Positions 49,668-59,402 are shown, counted from the stretch's first letter. The stretch: DNA of 64,000 nucleotides from JAFECT01 sp963838235 (GCA_963838235.1 CAWIQJ010000003.1:235895-299894); one strand, 5' to 3'. Translations and numbers: made by a program. The notes: a model not told the origin generated them from the sequence alone.

Positions 49668-49682
49668 TGAGAATTATTCGCA
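49668..49682. promoter_or_regulatory. Candidate Fur box upstream of feoAB
   Basis: TGAGAATTATTCGCA is a 7-1-7 inverted repeat with one mismatched pair and matches the classical Fur pattern (TGAtAAT-n-ATTaTCA). It sits about 70 bp upstream of the feoA start, the expected place for iron repression. Confidence 0.7.
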
Positions 49683-49844
49683 AGAGATAGCATGGGGCAG
49701 GCCCGATCGCAATGATCTGGGTCAAAGCCTTGCCGGACAGACCTCGGGGTGGGGCAAACCCCGTCGCCGCCAAGGCCCCTTGACCTTCGCAACCATCGCT
49801 CTCGACCCCTTGCTGACGTCCAGCTCATCGGCCAGACATCCCGA

Positions 49845-50574
49845 ATGGCCGCGAAATACGACACCATCGGGATCAACTACGCTGAGCTTCGCAAGCCCGA
49901 CCCGCGGATTGCGGTGGCGATTCATGCGGCGCTTGGCAGGGCGCAGACCGTTCTGAACGTTGGCGCGGGCGCCGGCTCGTACGAGCCTCGTCGACCGGAA
50001 GGTCACGGCTGTGGAGCCGTCGCGGGAGATGATTCGCAAGCGCAGTCCCTTGGCGGCAGACGTGATACAGGCTTCGGCTGGCGATCTCCCGTTCGATGAT
50101 GACGCATTCGATGCGTCCATGGCGATCCTGACCGTCCACCATTGGCCCGATAAGGCGGCAGGCCTGCGCGAAATGCGCCGCGTCACACGCGGCCCGATCG
50201 TCCTGCTGACGTTCGATCCGTCACAGCGGCCATGGCTGACCGACTACCTCCCGGAATTGGCGACGTTGGACGAAGTGCAGATGCCCGCGATGTCCGACTA
50301 CCAAAATTGGCTGGGCGATGTGTAGGTCTCGCCTGTGCTCGTGCCGCACGACTGCACCGACGGATTCTTATATGCCTACTGGCGGCGACCTGAGGCCTAT
50401 CTCGATCCGCACCTGAGATCCGGCATTTCGTCATTCTGGGTGCTGGACGATGTCGAAGCCGGATTGCAGCGGCTTAAGCAAGACCTGGAAACGGGCGAGT
50501 GGAAGCGCCGCTACGCGGACTTGCTCGCCCGTGACGCGTATGACGCGGGTTACCGGCTGGTTGTGGCGAATTGA
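49845..50574 (+). CDS. Class I SAM-dependent methyltransferase, two frameshifts
   Basis: About 243 codons. Begins MAAKYDTIGINYAELRKPDP. Motif I is in VLNVGAGAGSYE, followed after an indel (near 49978) by VTAVEPSREMIRKR, DVIQASAGDLPFDDDAFDAS (motif II region) and LTVHHWPDKAAGLREMRRV. A second indel near 50325 leads to PVLVPHDCTDGFLYAYWRRPEAYL and the end GYRLVVAN. A Methyltransf_11-type enzyme, substrate unknown. Somewhat less GC-rich than its neighbours. Divergent from feoA. Confidence 0.85.
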
Positions 50575-50629
50575 TCCGCAGAACGGCGGTTATTGTCGTC
50601 GCGCTACGCCGCGTCGTCGGTTGTCGCCG

Positions 50630-51032
50630 TCAGAAGGGCTTCAGCTCCGAGATTTGCTGGCTGTCGAGCTTGAACTTGACCTTCTCGCCGACGGTCACGC
50701 CCTTCAGCAGGTCCGGCTTGCTGACGACGAAGGGCATGGAGCCGTGAGGCCAGCCCAGCGCATCCACCGCTTCATAGTCGATGGTGACGCGATCGGCCGT
50801 CGGGTCGATCGCCCTGACCACGCCCACGATCTCGATCGTATTGGTAGCCTTGTCCCGCTGCCCGACCGGCGTGGAGCTACTGCTGCCGGAACCGGACGGC
50901 GCGCCGCCACTGCCGCCCCGGCCACCGCCGCCGTGACGACCTCCGCCGCCGCCTCCGCCGGATTGGGCCTCAGCGACAGTCGCGACGGCCATCGCACAAA
51001 TCGCCGAGACAGAAAACGAGCCGTTTGAGCAT
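50630..51032 (-). CDS. CusF-like periplasmic copper-binding protein with glycine-rich linker
   Basis: The C-terminal 70 residues form a CusF/CusB OB-fold domain: VVRAIDPTADRVTIDYEAVD, LGWPHGSMPFVV (Trp and Met at copper-site positions), VGEKVKFKLDSQQISEL. Before it is a long Gly-rich segment with His and Arg, then ICAMAVATVAEAQS, the end of a signal peptide. Adding one base near 51005 joins this to MLKRLVFCLG from ATG 51032, giving a complete signal peptide, so I propose a frameshift there. No efflux genes adjoin it. Confidence 0.72.
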
Positions 51033-51157
51033 GTGATCGACCAGATGAACCGCGTTCTGTTTACTCCACGCTTGGCGCAATTCAAGCTCAGCCGCCCGAC
51101 GGCCTTAGGGGGTCGCTGCAAGCCTGAACGTCACTCCGCTCCGTCTTGTAGGGCAAC

Positions 51158-54100
51158 CTACGGCATATCCTGCCCGCCCTCCGGCGCATCCACATGCATG
51201 CGGTCCATGGTTGGATAGGTGATCGGTTTGAATCCGGCCTTTTTCAGATCGGCGCCGAGCGCGTCGAGGTCCTTGCGGGTCGCGGCCCAGTCGGCCTCGG
51301 CCTTTTCCAACTTGCCGTAGGCGTCGGCATTGCCGTCGCGGTCGGGCTGGGTGGGCGCCGCGTCGGCGGATTCCATCTGGCTTTCCAGGCCGCCGAAGGT
51401 CGCGCTCAGCGCCACCAGGCCCTCGCCGCCGCGGCGGCGTCCGCCGGCCGCGGTGCGCGCCAACAGGTCGTCGACGCGCTTTTTCAGCGCCGCGTCCTTC
51501 GGGTCGGTCACCGAGCTTGTGCGCGATCGCGTCGAGCTGCTCGTGCGCCGCCTGCATTTCGCCGGCGCCCTTCCACGCCCGCTCCATCGCCTTGTCGAGG
51601 TCGAGGGAGAAGGCGAGTTCGGCCTTCAGGTCGTCTGCGGTCGCCGGCACACGCGGGTCCTCGACGACATGTAGCGGCGCGCGCTGTTCCTTGCCGTCGA
51701 CCTTCAGCACCACGGTGTAGTCGCCGGGCAGCACGAACGGGCCGGCGGGCAGGATCGGCGTCTCGTCGCCCAGTATGGCGGCGATGTCGTAGCCGTAGCC
51801 GACCGCGTGCGGCCGCGGATAGTGCAGGCTCCAGACCGCGCGGTGAGCGCCGGCTTCTGTCGAGAGGTGTTGCGGCGGCTGCGTCCACTCCTTGGCGAAA
51901 TATTCCTCGGCCTGCGGCTGCGGCGCGGGGACCGAGGTCATGTGGCCGACCACGGCGCCGGTCGCATCGAGCACGTCGATCTCCACCGGGCCCTTGGCAG
52001 GCTTGCCCAGCCAATAGTCGATGATCGCGCCGGGCGGCGGGTTCTTGCCGAGCGGCGTGTCCTTGGGCAGCGGCGTGTCCTTGTTGTTGTTCGGATGCAC
52101 CCGCACCGCGGTCGCGGGATGGAACAGGTGGAACGGTTCGGCCGCGATCTCAGGGGTCACTTCCCGGAGCGGGGCGACGTCGTCGAGCACCCAGATCGAG
52201 CGCCCTTGCGTCGCGGCGATCAGGTCGTCGCCGTGCACCTGAAGGTCGCGCACCCACGCCGTCGGAAGGTTCGCCTGCAGGCTTTTCCAGTGGCCGCCGT
52301 CATCGAGCGAGACGAAGGTCGCGTAATCGGTACCCGCGTAGAGCAGGCCGGGCCTCACCGGGTCGGCGCGCACCACCGCGGCGATGTGGTCGTTCGGCAG
52401 GTCCGAGCTGATGTCGCGCCAGGTCTCGCCGTAGTCGCGCGTTGCATAGACATGCGGGCGATAGTCGTCGATGCGCTGGGCGTCGGCCGTGACATAGGCC
52501 ACGCCGTCCTCTTGCGCCGACAGGTCGATGGAGTTGATCCGGGTCCAGTCCTTCACGTCGGGCGGGGTGACGTTGCTCCATTTGGCGCCGCCATCGCGCG
52601 TCACCTGCACGCGGCCGTTGTCGGTGCCGACCCACAGCTCGTCCGCGTGCCGCGTCGAGGGCATGATCTGGGTGATCACGCCGTAGCCGCAGGCCGTCGC
52701 GTCAGCGACAGCGAGGTCGCCGCCGCAGCGCTGGGCGCCGTCGGTCTTGCCGGTCAGGTCGGGGCTGATGATCTTCCAGTGGTCGCCGCGGTCGGTGGTG
52801 GCGAACACCACCTCACCGCCGAGATAAAGCGTGTTGGGTCCGATGTGCGAGGGGACCAGCGGCGTGATCCAGTTGAACCGGTGCTTCACGTCGGTGGGAC
52901 GTTGGCCATAACTCGAGAACGGCCACGCCGAGATGCTGGTCACTTGCCCCGTGCGCGTGTCGTAGCGGGTCACATTGCCGCCGAGGCCCGAGCCGTAGAC
53001 GATCAGGGGATCGGTCTGGTCCGGTACGTCATAGTCGCGCTCTTCGCCGCCGACGGGGTGCCAGTCGCGGAAACTGATGGCGCCATAGTCGCTGCGGCTG
53101 GCGATGCCGACGGTGCCGCTATCCTGCTGTCCCGAGTAGATCCAGTAGGGGAATTTGTTGTCGGTCTCGATGTGATAAAGCTGGGCCGTCGGCTGGTTGT
53201 ACCAGTCCGACCAGGTCTTGCCGCCGTTGACGCTGATCACCGTGCCCTGGTCGCTCGAGGTCGCGATGTGGTCGGGGTGTTCGGGATTGATCCAGACGAA
53301 GTGATAGTCATCGCCGCCGGGCGCGCCCTTGACGATTTCGCAATGCGCGCCGCCGTCGTCGCACCGGCGGACCGACTGGCCGACGGTGTAGACCACGTCG
53401 GGATCGTCGGGCGCGACCGTGATGCGGCTGGAATACATGCCGACGATGGCGTCTTCCTTGTTCACCTGGGCCCAGGTCGCGCCAGCGTCATCGGAGCGGT
53501 AGATCCCCGGTGCGTCGACGGAATCGACCGTGGCGTAGACGCGCGTGCCCTTCGCCGTGTGCGTCGCGGCGACGCCGATGCGGCCAAGCGATCCCGTGGG
53601 CCACCCGCCGCCGGACAGCTTGGCCCAGGTGCGGCCGCGGTCGGTGGACTTGTAGATGGCGCTGCCGGGTCCCGCCGTGCGGGTGAAATAGCTCTGCCAG
53701 GGATACTGCCGCACCTGCCAGGCGCCGGCGAAGATCACATTGGGGTCGGTCGGATCGGACGCCAGGTCGGACACGCCGGTGACATCGTCGATCGCCAGCA
53801 CATGGGTCCAGCTTTTGCCGCCGTCCTCCGAGCGGAAGACGCCGCGGTCCGGACTCGCGCCGAAATAGCGCCCGGTGGCGCCGACCAGCAGCACGTCGGG
53901 GTTGGACGGATCGACCCAGATCTTGCCGATATATTTGGTGTCCTTCAGGCCCGCATAGGCCCAGGTCTTGCCCCCGTCGCCCGAGCGGAACACGCCTGCG
54001 CCGGCCTGCACGTCATAGCGCACCTCCGGCTGGCCGGTGCCGATGTAGATCACGTCGGCGTTGGACGGCGCGACCGCGATGGCCCCGACCGCCTGCGGGC

Positions 54101-54411
54101 CGTGATCGAACATCGGTCGCCAGGTCTCGCCCGCATCGTCCGTGCGCCAGACGCCGCCGCCGGCCGCGCCGAAGACGAAGCTGTCCGGCTTGCCCGGCAT
54201 GCCCACCACCATCGAGCCCCAGCCGCCGCGGAACGGCCCGACCAGCCGCCACTGCATGTCGCCCCACAGGGCCTCGACCGGCGTCGCCGGCGGAACTCTC
54301 GGCCTTGGCCTTCTTCGCCGGCGCGGCCAAACTCGAAGATGCGGCCAAAAGGGCGACGGACGATACGGACGCGACAAGGGCGAGCGCGAGGCTCGAACGC
54401 AGGCTGATCAA
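51158..54411 (-). CDS. Large exported BNR/sortilin-like repeat protein, two frameshifts
   Basis: About 1084 codons. A TTG start at 54411 with GGGAGGAAT upstream gives the signal peptide SLRSSLALALVASVSSVALL; one indel near 54295 joins it to WGDMQWRLVGPFRGGWGSMV. Then come many BNR/Asp-box repeats with S/T-x-D-x-G-x-T-W (for example WRTDDAGETW, FRSGDGGKTW, FRSEDGGKSW, YKSTDRGRTW), forming a ten-bladed-type propeller. A C-terminal FlgD/Ig-like domain (VEIDVLDATGAVVGHM, GDYTVVLKVDGKEQ) and a helical tail to 51158 follow after an indel near 51513. Often annotated as sialidase-like glycosyl hydrolase, but I see no sialidase catalytic set. Role unknown, periplasmic or surface. Confidence 0.85.
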
Positions 54412-54609
54412 GGCGAATTCCTCCCGGCGGACCAAGGGGTCCGCATGCGGGCGCAACATGAACCCCGCAGGCGTCAAGGCCAAGTCTACCTAGGTAAATC
54501 CGTCGTCCGCAACGCCTGTCGGGGCACCCGCTGAAACGGGTTTCCGTGCGGAATCCAGCCGGTATGCTGAGTAACTTAGCAGTCGGTGCGGAGGTTGCCG
54601 GCTGGCAGA

Positions 54610-55668
54610 TCAGCGCGAGCCCAACCGCTCCGCGAGCCCATGCGCCGCCGCATCCAGCGACGCTTCGTCCAACCGCTCCAGCGCGATGGTCTCGATCGTC
54701 TGCCCCGCGTCCCGGCTCGAGCGCGCGTACGCCAGGTCGTAGTGCCGCGACAGCAGTTCCTCCGCCAGTTCCTCAAACGCACCCGTGCGGGCGAGCGCTC
54801 GCCAACCCTCCACGCGTTTGCGTCCGATGCGCAGCGGCAGGCGCGCGAGCGCGGCGTCGAGCGTCTCGCGGTCGGCGATGGCGTCGGCGTAGGCGCCCAT
54901 CAGGTACTGCACCCGTGCGGGCGGCGGGGCCGTGATGCGGATGCGCCGCGCGCCGGTCATCACGCTCCACAGCGCGGGCGGAATGATGCGCTCGCCAACC
55001 TTGCTCGATTCCGCCTCGACGAGAATCGGGCGGGCCGGGTCGAAAGCCTCGAGCGCTGTGAGCAGGCGGCTCTCGAACAGTTTCTGGTCGGGCTGCGGCC
55101 GGCCGGGCAGGCCGCCCAGCAAAGAGCCGCGATGTTCCGCCAGGCCCTCGAGGTCGAGGGTCTGCACGCCCAGTGCGGCTGCGCGGCGCAGGATCTCGGT
55201 CTTGGCGGTGCCGGTGGCGCCGTCGAGCAGGACGACATCGAACCCCAGCGGCTCGTTGTAGAGTTTGCGGCTGACCCGCGCGCGGTAGGTCTTGTAACCG
55301 CCCTTCAGCACGGTAACGCGCCAGCCGACTTCGGCCAGCACCACAGCCATGGCGTTGGACCGCATCCCGCCGCGCCAGCAATAGAGCAGGGGCTGAAACC
55401 CGCCGCCCTTGTCCGCCAGGGGTCCGGCCAGGTGGTCCCCCACGTTGCGCGCGACATAGGATGCGCCGAGCCGCCGCGCATCGAACTTCGACGACTGGAC
55501 GTAGATGGTCCCGACCTCGGCCCGCTCCGCGTCGCTCAGCACCGGCAGGTTGACCGCGCCCGGGATGTGGTCCTCGGCGAACTCGGCGGGGCTGCGCACG
55601 TCGATGACCATGTCGAAGCGGGCGAGCGCTTGCGGGTCGGGCGTGTCGAGGGCGGCGATGGCGGTCAT
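54610..55668 (-). CDS. selU: tRNA 2-selenouridine synthase
   Basis: 352 residues, intact from ATG 55668. N-terminal rhodanese domain: VIDVRSPAEFAEDHIPGAVN and the active-site Cys in LLYCWRGGMRS. A C-terminal P-loop domain follows (VVLLDGATGTAKTEIL). Replaces sulfur in 2-thiouridine at the tRNA wobble position with selenium, via a geranylated intermediate, using selenophosphate. Divergent from selD across 53 bp, which fits coregulation. Also known as mnmH/ybbB. Confidence 0.95.
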   Translation of the reverse strand: MTAIAALDTPDPQALARFDMVIDVRSPAEFAEDHIPGAVNLPVLSDAERAEVGTIYVQSSKFDARRLGASYVARNVGDHLAGPLADKGGGFQPLLYCWRGGMRSNAMAVVLAEVGWRVTVLKGGYKTYRARVSRKLYNEPLGFDVVLLDGATGTAKTEILRRAAALGVQTLDLEGLAEHRGSLLGGLPGRPQPDQKLFESRLLTALEAFDPARPILVEAESSKVGERIIPPALWSVMTGARRIRITAPPPARVQYLMGAYADAIADRETLDAALARLPLRIGRKRVEGWRALARTGAFEELAEELLSRHYDLAYARSSRDAGQTIETIALERLDEASLDAAAHGLAERLGSR

Positions 55669-55721
55669 CGGCTCACCCGGACTATAGCCTTTCCGCGCCA
55701 ACCCGAGAGCCGGAGGATTTC

Positions 55722-56774
55722 ATGACCGAGGCCAAGACGGACGTCGTGCGCCTGACCTCCCTGGCCCACGGCGGCGGCTGCGGCTGCAAGCTGGCGCCGG
55801 CGGTGCTGCAGGAGATCCTGGCCAAGACCCCGGCGGCGGGCGTCTTTCCCGACCTGCTGGTGGGGACCGAGACCGGCGACGACGCGGCGGTCTGGCGGCT
55901 GAACGACCGCCAGGCGGTGGTGGCGACCACGGACTTCTTCATGCCGGTGGTGGACGACCCCTTCGACTTCGGCCGCATCGCCGCGACCAACGCCCTGTCG
56001 GACATCTATGCGATGGGCGCCAAGCCGATCTTTGCCCTTGCCCTGGTCGGCATGCCCGTGGACAAGCTGTCGCCCGAAACCATCGGCAAGATCTTGTCGG
56101 GCGGCGCATCGGTCTGCGCCGAGGCGGGCGTGCCGATCGCCGGGGGCCACTCGATCGATTCGGTCGAACCGATCTACGGGTTGGTGGCGCTGGGCGTGGT
56201 CGACCCGGACAAGCTGCTGAAGAATTCGACCGGTCGCGCGGGCGACGTCCTGATCCTGACCAAGGCGCTGGGCGTGGGCGTGCTCAGCGCGGCATTCAAA
56301 CAGGAGAAGTTGGATAAGGCCGGTTATGCGGCGCTGATCGCCTCCACCACCAAGCTGAACACCGTCGGCGCGGAGTTGCCGGATACGCCGGGGGTGCACG
56401 CGGTCACCGACGTGACGGGGTTCGGCCTGCTCGGCCACACACTCGAAATGTGCCGTGGTTCAGGGCTCGCCGCCGAGATCGACGCGGATGCGGCGGCGCT
56501 GCTCGCGGGCGTCGAGGCGCTTGCGCGAGCAGGCGTCAGGACCGGCGCCTCAGGCCGCAACTGGGCGAGCTATGGCGCGTCGGTGCACGCCGAAGGCCTG
56601 GAAGATTGGCGCCGCGACCTGCTGTGCGATCCGCAAACCAGCGGCGGGCTGCTAATCACGATCGATCCGGCTGAGGCGGACGCGGTATTGGCGTTGGTCA
56701 AGGCGCGCGGGTTCAACGGTGCACGCGTGGTGGGCAGGTTGGTGGAAGGCGAGCCGGAAATCCGGGTGATCTGA
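55722..56774 (+). CDS. selD: Selenide, water dikinase (selenophosphate synthase), Cys form
   Basis: 350 residues, intact. Glycine-rich active-site loop with HGGGCGCK: the catalytic position is Cys, not selenocysteine, and no in-frame UGA is needed. ATP-grasp-like AIRS blocks: VGTETGDDAAVW, TTDFFMPVVDDPFDFGRIAA, IAGGHSIDSVEPIYG, HAVTDVTGFGLLGH, CDPQTSGGLL. Makes monoselenophosphate from selenide and ATP. With selU alone beside it, the product is probably used for tRNA modification here. Confidence 0.97.
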   Translation: MTEAKTDVVRLTSLAHGGGCGCKLAPAVLQEILAKTPAAGVFPDLLVGTETGDDAAVWRLNDRQAVVATTDFFMPVVDDPFDFGRIAATNALSDIYAMGAKPIFALALVGMPVDKLSPETIGKILSGGASVCAEAGVPIAGGHSIDSVEPIYGLVALGVVDPDKLLKNSTGRAGDVLILTKALGVGVLSAAFKQEKLDKAGYAALIASTTKLNTVGAELPDTPGVHAVTDVTGFGLLGHTLEMCRGSGLAAEIDADAAALLAGVEALARAGVRTGASGRNWASYGASVHAEGLEDWRRDLLCDPQTSGGLLITIDPAEADAVLALVKARGFNGARVVGRLVEGEPEIRVI

Positions 56775-56797
56775 CGCGCACGACGCGTCCCCCTTTA

Positions 56798-56940
56798 CTC
56801 CGTTCATCCCGGCGAATGCCGGGACCCAGATCATATGGCTCCGCAGCGCTCCTATTGTTCGCGCCCTCACTCTTTGGGTGAAGAAAAACGGCCAGCGTCC
56901 GCGCTTGGATCTGGGCCCCGGCATTCGCCGGGATGAGCGG
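56798..56940. repeat. Inverted repeat with CCCGGCGAATGCCGGGA core
   Basis: Arms at about 56798-56833 and 56909-56940 pair (TTCATCCCGGCGAATGCCGGGA against TCCCGGCGAATGCCGG...ATGA). Each arm also contains a short internal palindrome. A Caulobacterales-style intergenic element at the end of selD; likely terminator function. Confidence 0.8.
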
Positions 56941-57071
56941 GAAGTTTTGAGTTGAACATCGCGGACTTTAATCGACGCGTACACCCCTCTACCCATGACG
57001 AAGATCATGATAGAATGCGGTTGAACTTTGGTCTTTGACATCGTTGTCGTTGGATGCACCGCACCTCGCCG

Positions 57072-57130
57072 ACCGTAAAATACGGTGCAAATACGGTCGA
57101 CGCGTCACCGCCCCACCGTAAAATACGGTG
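57072..57130. promoter_or_regulatory. Two identical ACCGTA-AAA-TACGGT palindromes
   Basis: Copies at 57072-57086 and 57115-57129, centre-to-centre 43 bp (about four helical turns). Each is followed at a similar distance by an extra TACGGTC half-site. AT-rich spacers stand out from the GC-rich context. They lie in the gap between convergent selD and the lipoprotein gene. On the minus strand they precede a possible small ORF (ATG at about 57041) with no recognised homology. Confidence 0.6.
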
Positions 57131-57143
57131 ATTTACGGTCCAG

Positions 57144-58046
57144 CTAGCCGATCGCCGCCAGGGTCTTGGCGATCGCCCGGTCCAACTTCGTCAGGTCGAA
57201 GTGCTGCGGATCGTCGTGCTTGGCCGGAATCCCGGCGTCGACGTCGGAATGAAATCCTGGCGTCATCCACACGTGCGCCCGCGTCGAGGCGATGACGTAG
57301 AGCAGCGCCAGGGTGTCGTACTGCGCATCGGTGAAACCCGGGTCCGGCGCAAGCGTGTCGTTGCGCGGCAGGCCGGGTTTCTGCCGCCGCGGTTGGACCA
57401 TCTCGATGTGCAGGAACAGGCCCTTGGCGCGAACGTCGGGGAAGTGTTCGCGTTTGGTTGCGCGCCACGGCACGGAGAAGTCGTGGCCCATCGCAACATC
57501 GCCCTTCCGATTGACAAAAAAGTGCGCCACCGGGTCCTTACCGGGCTGGAAGTAGATCGAGAAGTCGTTGATTTGCGAATTGTCGTTCAGGTCTTTCGCG
57601 AACGGCGCCGAACCGAGCCAGGGCTCGGAGGTGTCGTGGATCACGAAATAGCGCGCTTGCGGCGCGTCAGGCCGGTTGTTCCAGGCGCGCGTGACCGGCC
57701 GGTCGAGGAAATAGGCGACGGCGCTCCAGGTCGAGCGCTGGAACCGGTCATCGCCCTGGTGTTCGACGTAACGGCGTAACGCATCGAGCGAGGGCGTCGC
57801 GGTCGTGCCGATCAGGCGGTCGAGCGTGGGCGGCAGCGGCTGTTCGGGGCTGAGCACGCCGCCCTTGTTCACGTGCCGCAGCAGACAGCGCGCCTGGGCG
57901 CGCGCGTCGCCGACCTCGAAGGTCAGGGACTCGGGGTTGAAGCGGCAGGTGCGCTCGGTCGCGGGATTGGGCCCTTCGGTCGTCACGCAGGCGCCGGGCA
58001 GGAGCACGGCGAGCAGGAACGCCGCCGCGATGACGCGCCGGGTCAT
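57144..58046 (-). CDS. Lipoprotein with AmpD-like N-acetylmuramoyl-L-alanine amidase domain
   Basis: 300 residues, intact. Signal with lipobox LLPGAC (Cys at about residue 20), so a lipoprotein. The amidase_2/PGRP-type zinc pattern appears as YFVIHDTS (first His), LFLHIEMVQ and GFHSDVDAGIPAKHDDPQHFD (later ligands). Expected to cut the MurNAc-L-Ala bond of peptidoglycan or its fragments at the envelope; an altered ligand set could reduce activity. Start overlaps the stop of the amidase gene (58043-58046), so the two are translationally coupled. Confidence 0.82.
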   Translation of the reverse strand: MTRRVIAAAFLLAVLLPGACVTTEGPNPATERTCRFNPESLTFEVGDARAQARCLLRHVNKGGVLSPEQPLPPTLDRLIGTTATPSLDALRRYVEHQGDDRFQRSTWSAVAYFLDRPVTRAWNNRPDAPQARYFVIHDTSEPWLGSAPFAKDLNDNSQINDFSIYFQPGKDPVAHFFVNRKGDVAMGHDFSVPWRATKREHFPDVRAKGLFLHIEMVQPRRQKPGLPRNDTLAPDPGFTDAQYDTLALLYVIASTRAHVWMTPGFHSDVDAGIPAKHDDPQHFDLTKLDRAIAKTLAAIG

Positions 58047-59380
58047 GCGGCGACCAGCTCGGGCGCGAGCGCGGCTTCCACGGCTTCTGCCACCGAAAAC
58101 AAACGCGCGTCGCCCATGGTTTCACCGACCAGCATGAAGCCGGTCGGCAAGGTCCCGGCCGCGTGCATCGGCAGGCTGATCGCGCAGCGGTCGATGAGGT
58201 TCACGATCCGCGCATTGCGCAGCAGGAGGGAGTTGGCGCGACCGAAGCCCTTGGCGTCCTCGATGTCGGCGAGGCGCGGCGCGGTGGTGGCGCAGGTCGG
58301 CCAGACCAGGGCGTCGAAGCCTTCGGACAGGCGCTCCATGTCCCCGGCCAGGGCGTCGAAGCGCCAGCGCATCTCGAGATAGTCGCTCGACGACAGCCGG
58401 CTGCCGGCTTCGAGCCGGAACAGCACGTTGGGATCATACAGCTCGCGCCGCTCGATCCAGCCGTTCAGTTTGTGCACGGCGTAGGCCTGGGCGTTGACCA
58501 GGGCGCCCTTGGCCTCGATCGTGGGAATGTCGTTGAGCGCGGGCAAGCGCAATCGCTCAATTCCGACGCCCGCGGCCGACAGCCGCGACAGCGCGCGCTC
58601 GAAGTCGCGCGCGACCTGCGGCTCGAGCTCGTCGAAGAAAAAGTCCTCCACCACGCCGAGGCGCAGGCTCCTCAACGCGACCGGCTCATATCGTTCCACC
58701 GGCGCGTCGGCCATGGCTTCGTCGAGCAGGCGGCAATCCTCCACCGTCGTCGCCAGCGGTCCGATGCTGTCGTAGTCGGGCGCCAGCGGCACGGCGCCGA
58801 CGGTGGTGATGCGCCGCTTGGTCGGCTTGAACCCCACCACACCGCACACCGCCGCGGGAATGCGCACCGACCCGCCCGTGTCGGTGCCGATCGAGGCCGC
58901 GGTCTGGCCGAGGCCGACGGTCACGCCGCCGCCGCCGCTGGAGCCGCCGGGCGCGCGCTCGGGAGCGCGCGGGTTGGGCGCCTGCGGAGCGTGCGGATTG
59001 AGGCCGAGGCCGGAGAAGGCGAAGGGGCTCATCTGGGTGCGGCCCACGATGATCAGTCCCGCCGCCTTCAGCCGCGCTACCACCGGTGCGTCGCGCTCAG
59101 CGATCGGGCCTTCGCGCAGGTGCACGGTTCCGGCGGGCGTCGGACGGCCGGCAATCTCGAACAGATCCTTCACCGAAATCGGCAGGCCCGCGAGCGCGGC
59201 GGTCCGGTCGCCCGATGCACGTTCGCGATCGGCCGCGTCCGCCGCCGCGCGCGCTTCGTTGGCGAAGACGTCGGTGAAGGGCCGGGGATCGCGCGCGATG
59301 GCCTCGAGCGACGCCTCGACCAGGGCGCGGCTCGTGGTCTCGCCGCGGGCGAGCGCGCGCGCCTGGTCCGACAGGGTCAT
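58043..59380 (-). CDS. Amidase-signature family amidase
   Basis: 445 residues, intact. Catalytic Ser-cisSer-Lys triad visible: Lys in LPISVKDLFEIAG, cis-Ser in APGGSSGGGGV, nucleophile Ser in GTDTGGSVRIPAA. The C-terminal half is typical (ISLPMHAAGTLPTGFMLVG). Members hydrolyse amides from fatty amides to aryl amides and Glu-tRNA(Gln); the lack of gatB/gatC and the length argue against GatA. Coupled to the AmpD-like lipoprotein, which hints at amide bonds in wall fragments, though this is speculative. Confidence 0.92.
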   Translation of the reverse strand: MTLSDQARALARGETTSRALVEASLEAIARDPRPFTDVFANEARAAADAADRERASGDRTAALAGLPISVKDLFEIAGRPTPAGTVHLREGPIAERDAPVVARLKAAGLIIVGRTQMSPFAFSGLGLNPHAPQAPNPRAPERAPGGSSGGGGVTVGLGQTAASIGTDTGGSVRIPAAVCGVVGFKPTKRRITTVGAVPLAPDYDSIGPLATTVEDCRLLDEAMADAPVERYEPVALRSLRLGVVEDFFFDELEPQVARDFERALSRLSAAGVGIERLRLPALNDIPTIEAKGALVNAQAYAVHKLNGWIERRELYDPNVLFRLEAGSRLSSSDYLEMRWRFDALAGDMERLSEGFDALVWPTCATTAPRLADIEDAKGFGRANSLLLRNARIVNLIDRCAISLPMHAAGTLPTGFMLVGETMGDARLFSVAEAVEAALAPELVAA

Positions 59381-59402
59381 GTCACACGCCTAAGCTCGGC
59401 TG

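Noticed and set aside
47351..49690. A 779-codon plus-strand frame
   Set aside because: Antisense to feoB and feoA, rich in His, Arg and Gln, no domain.
51807..54407. An 866-codon plus-strand frame
   Set aside because: It is antisense to the BNR protein, whose repeats are unmistakable; long antisense frames are expected in GC-rich codon usage.
58043..59380. Amidase as gatA of Glu-tRNA amidotransferase
   Set aside because: No gatB or gatC nearby, shorter, and coupled to an amidase lipoprotein.
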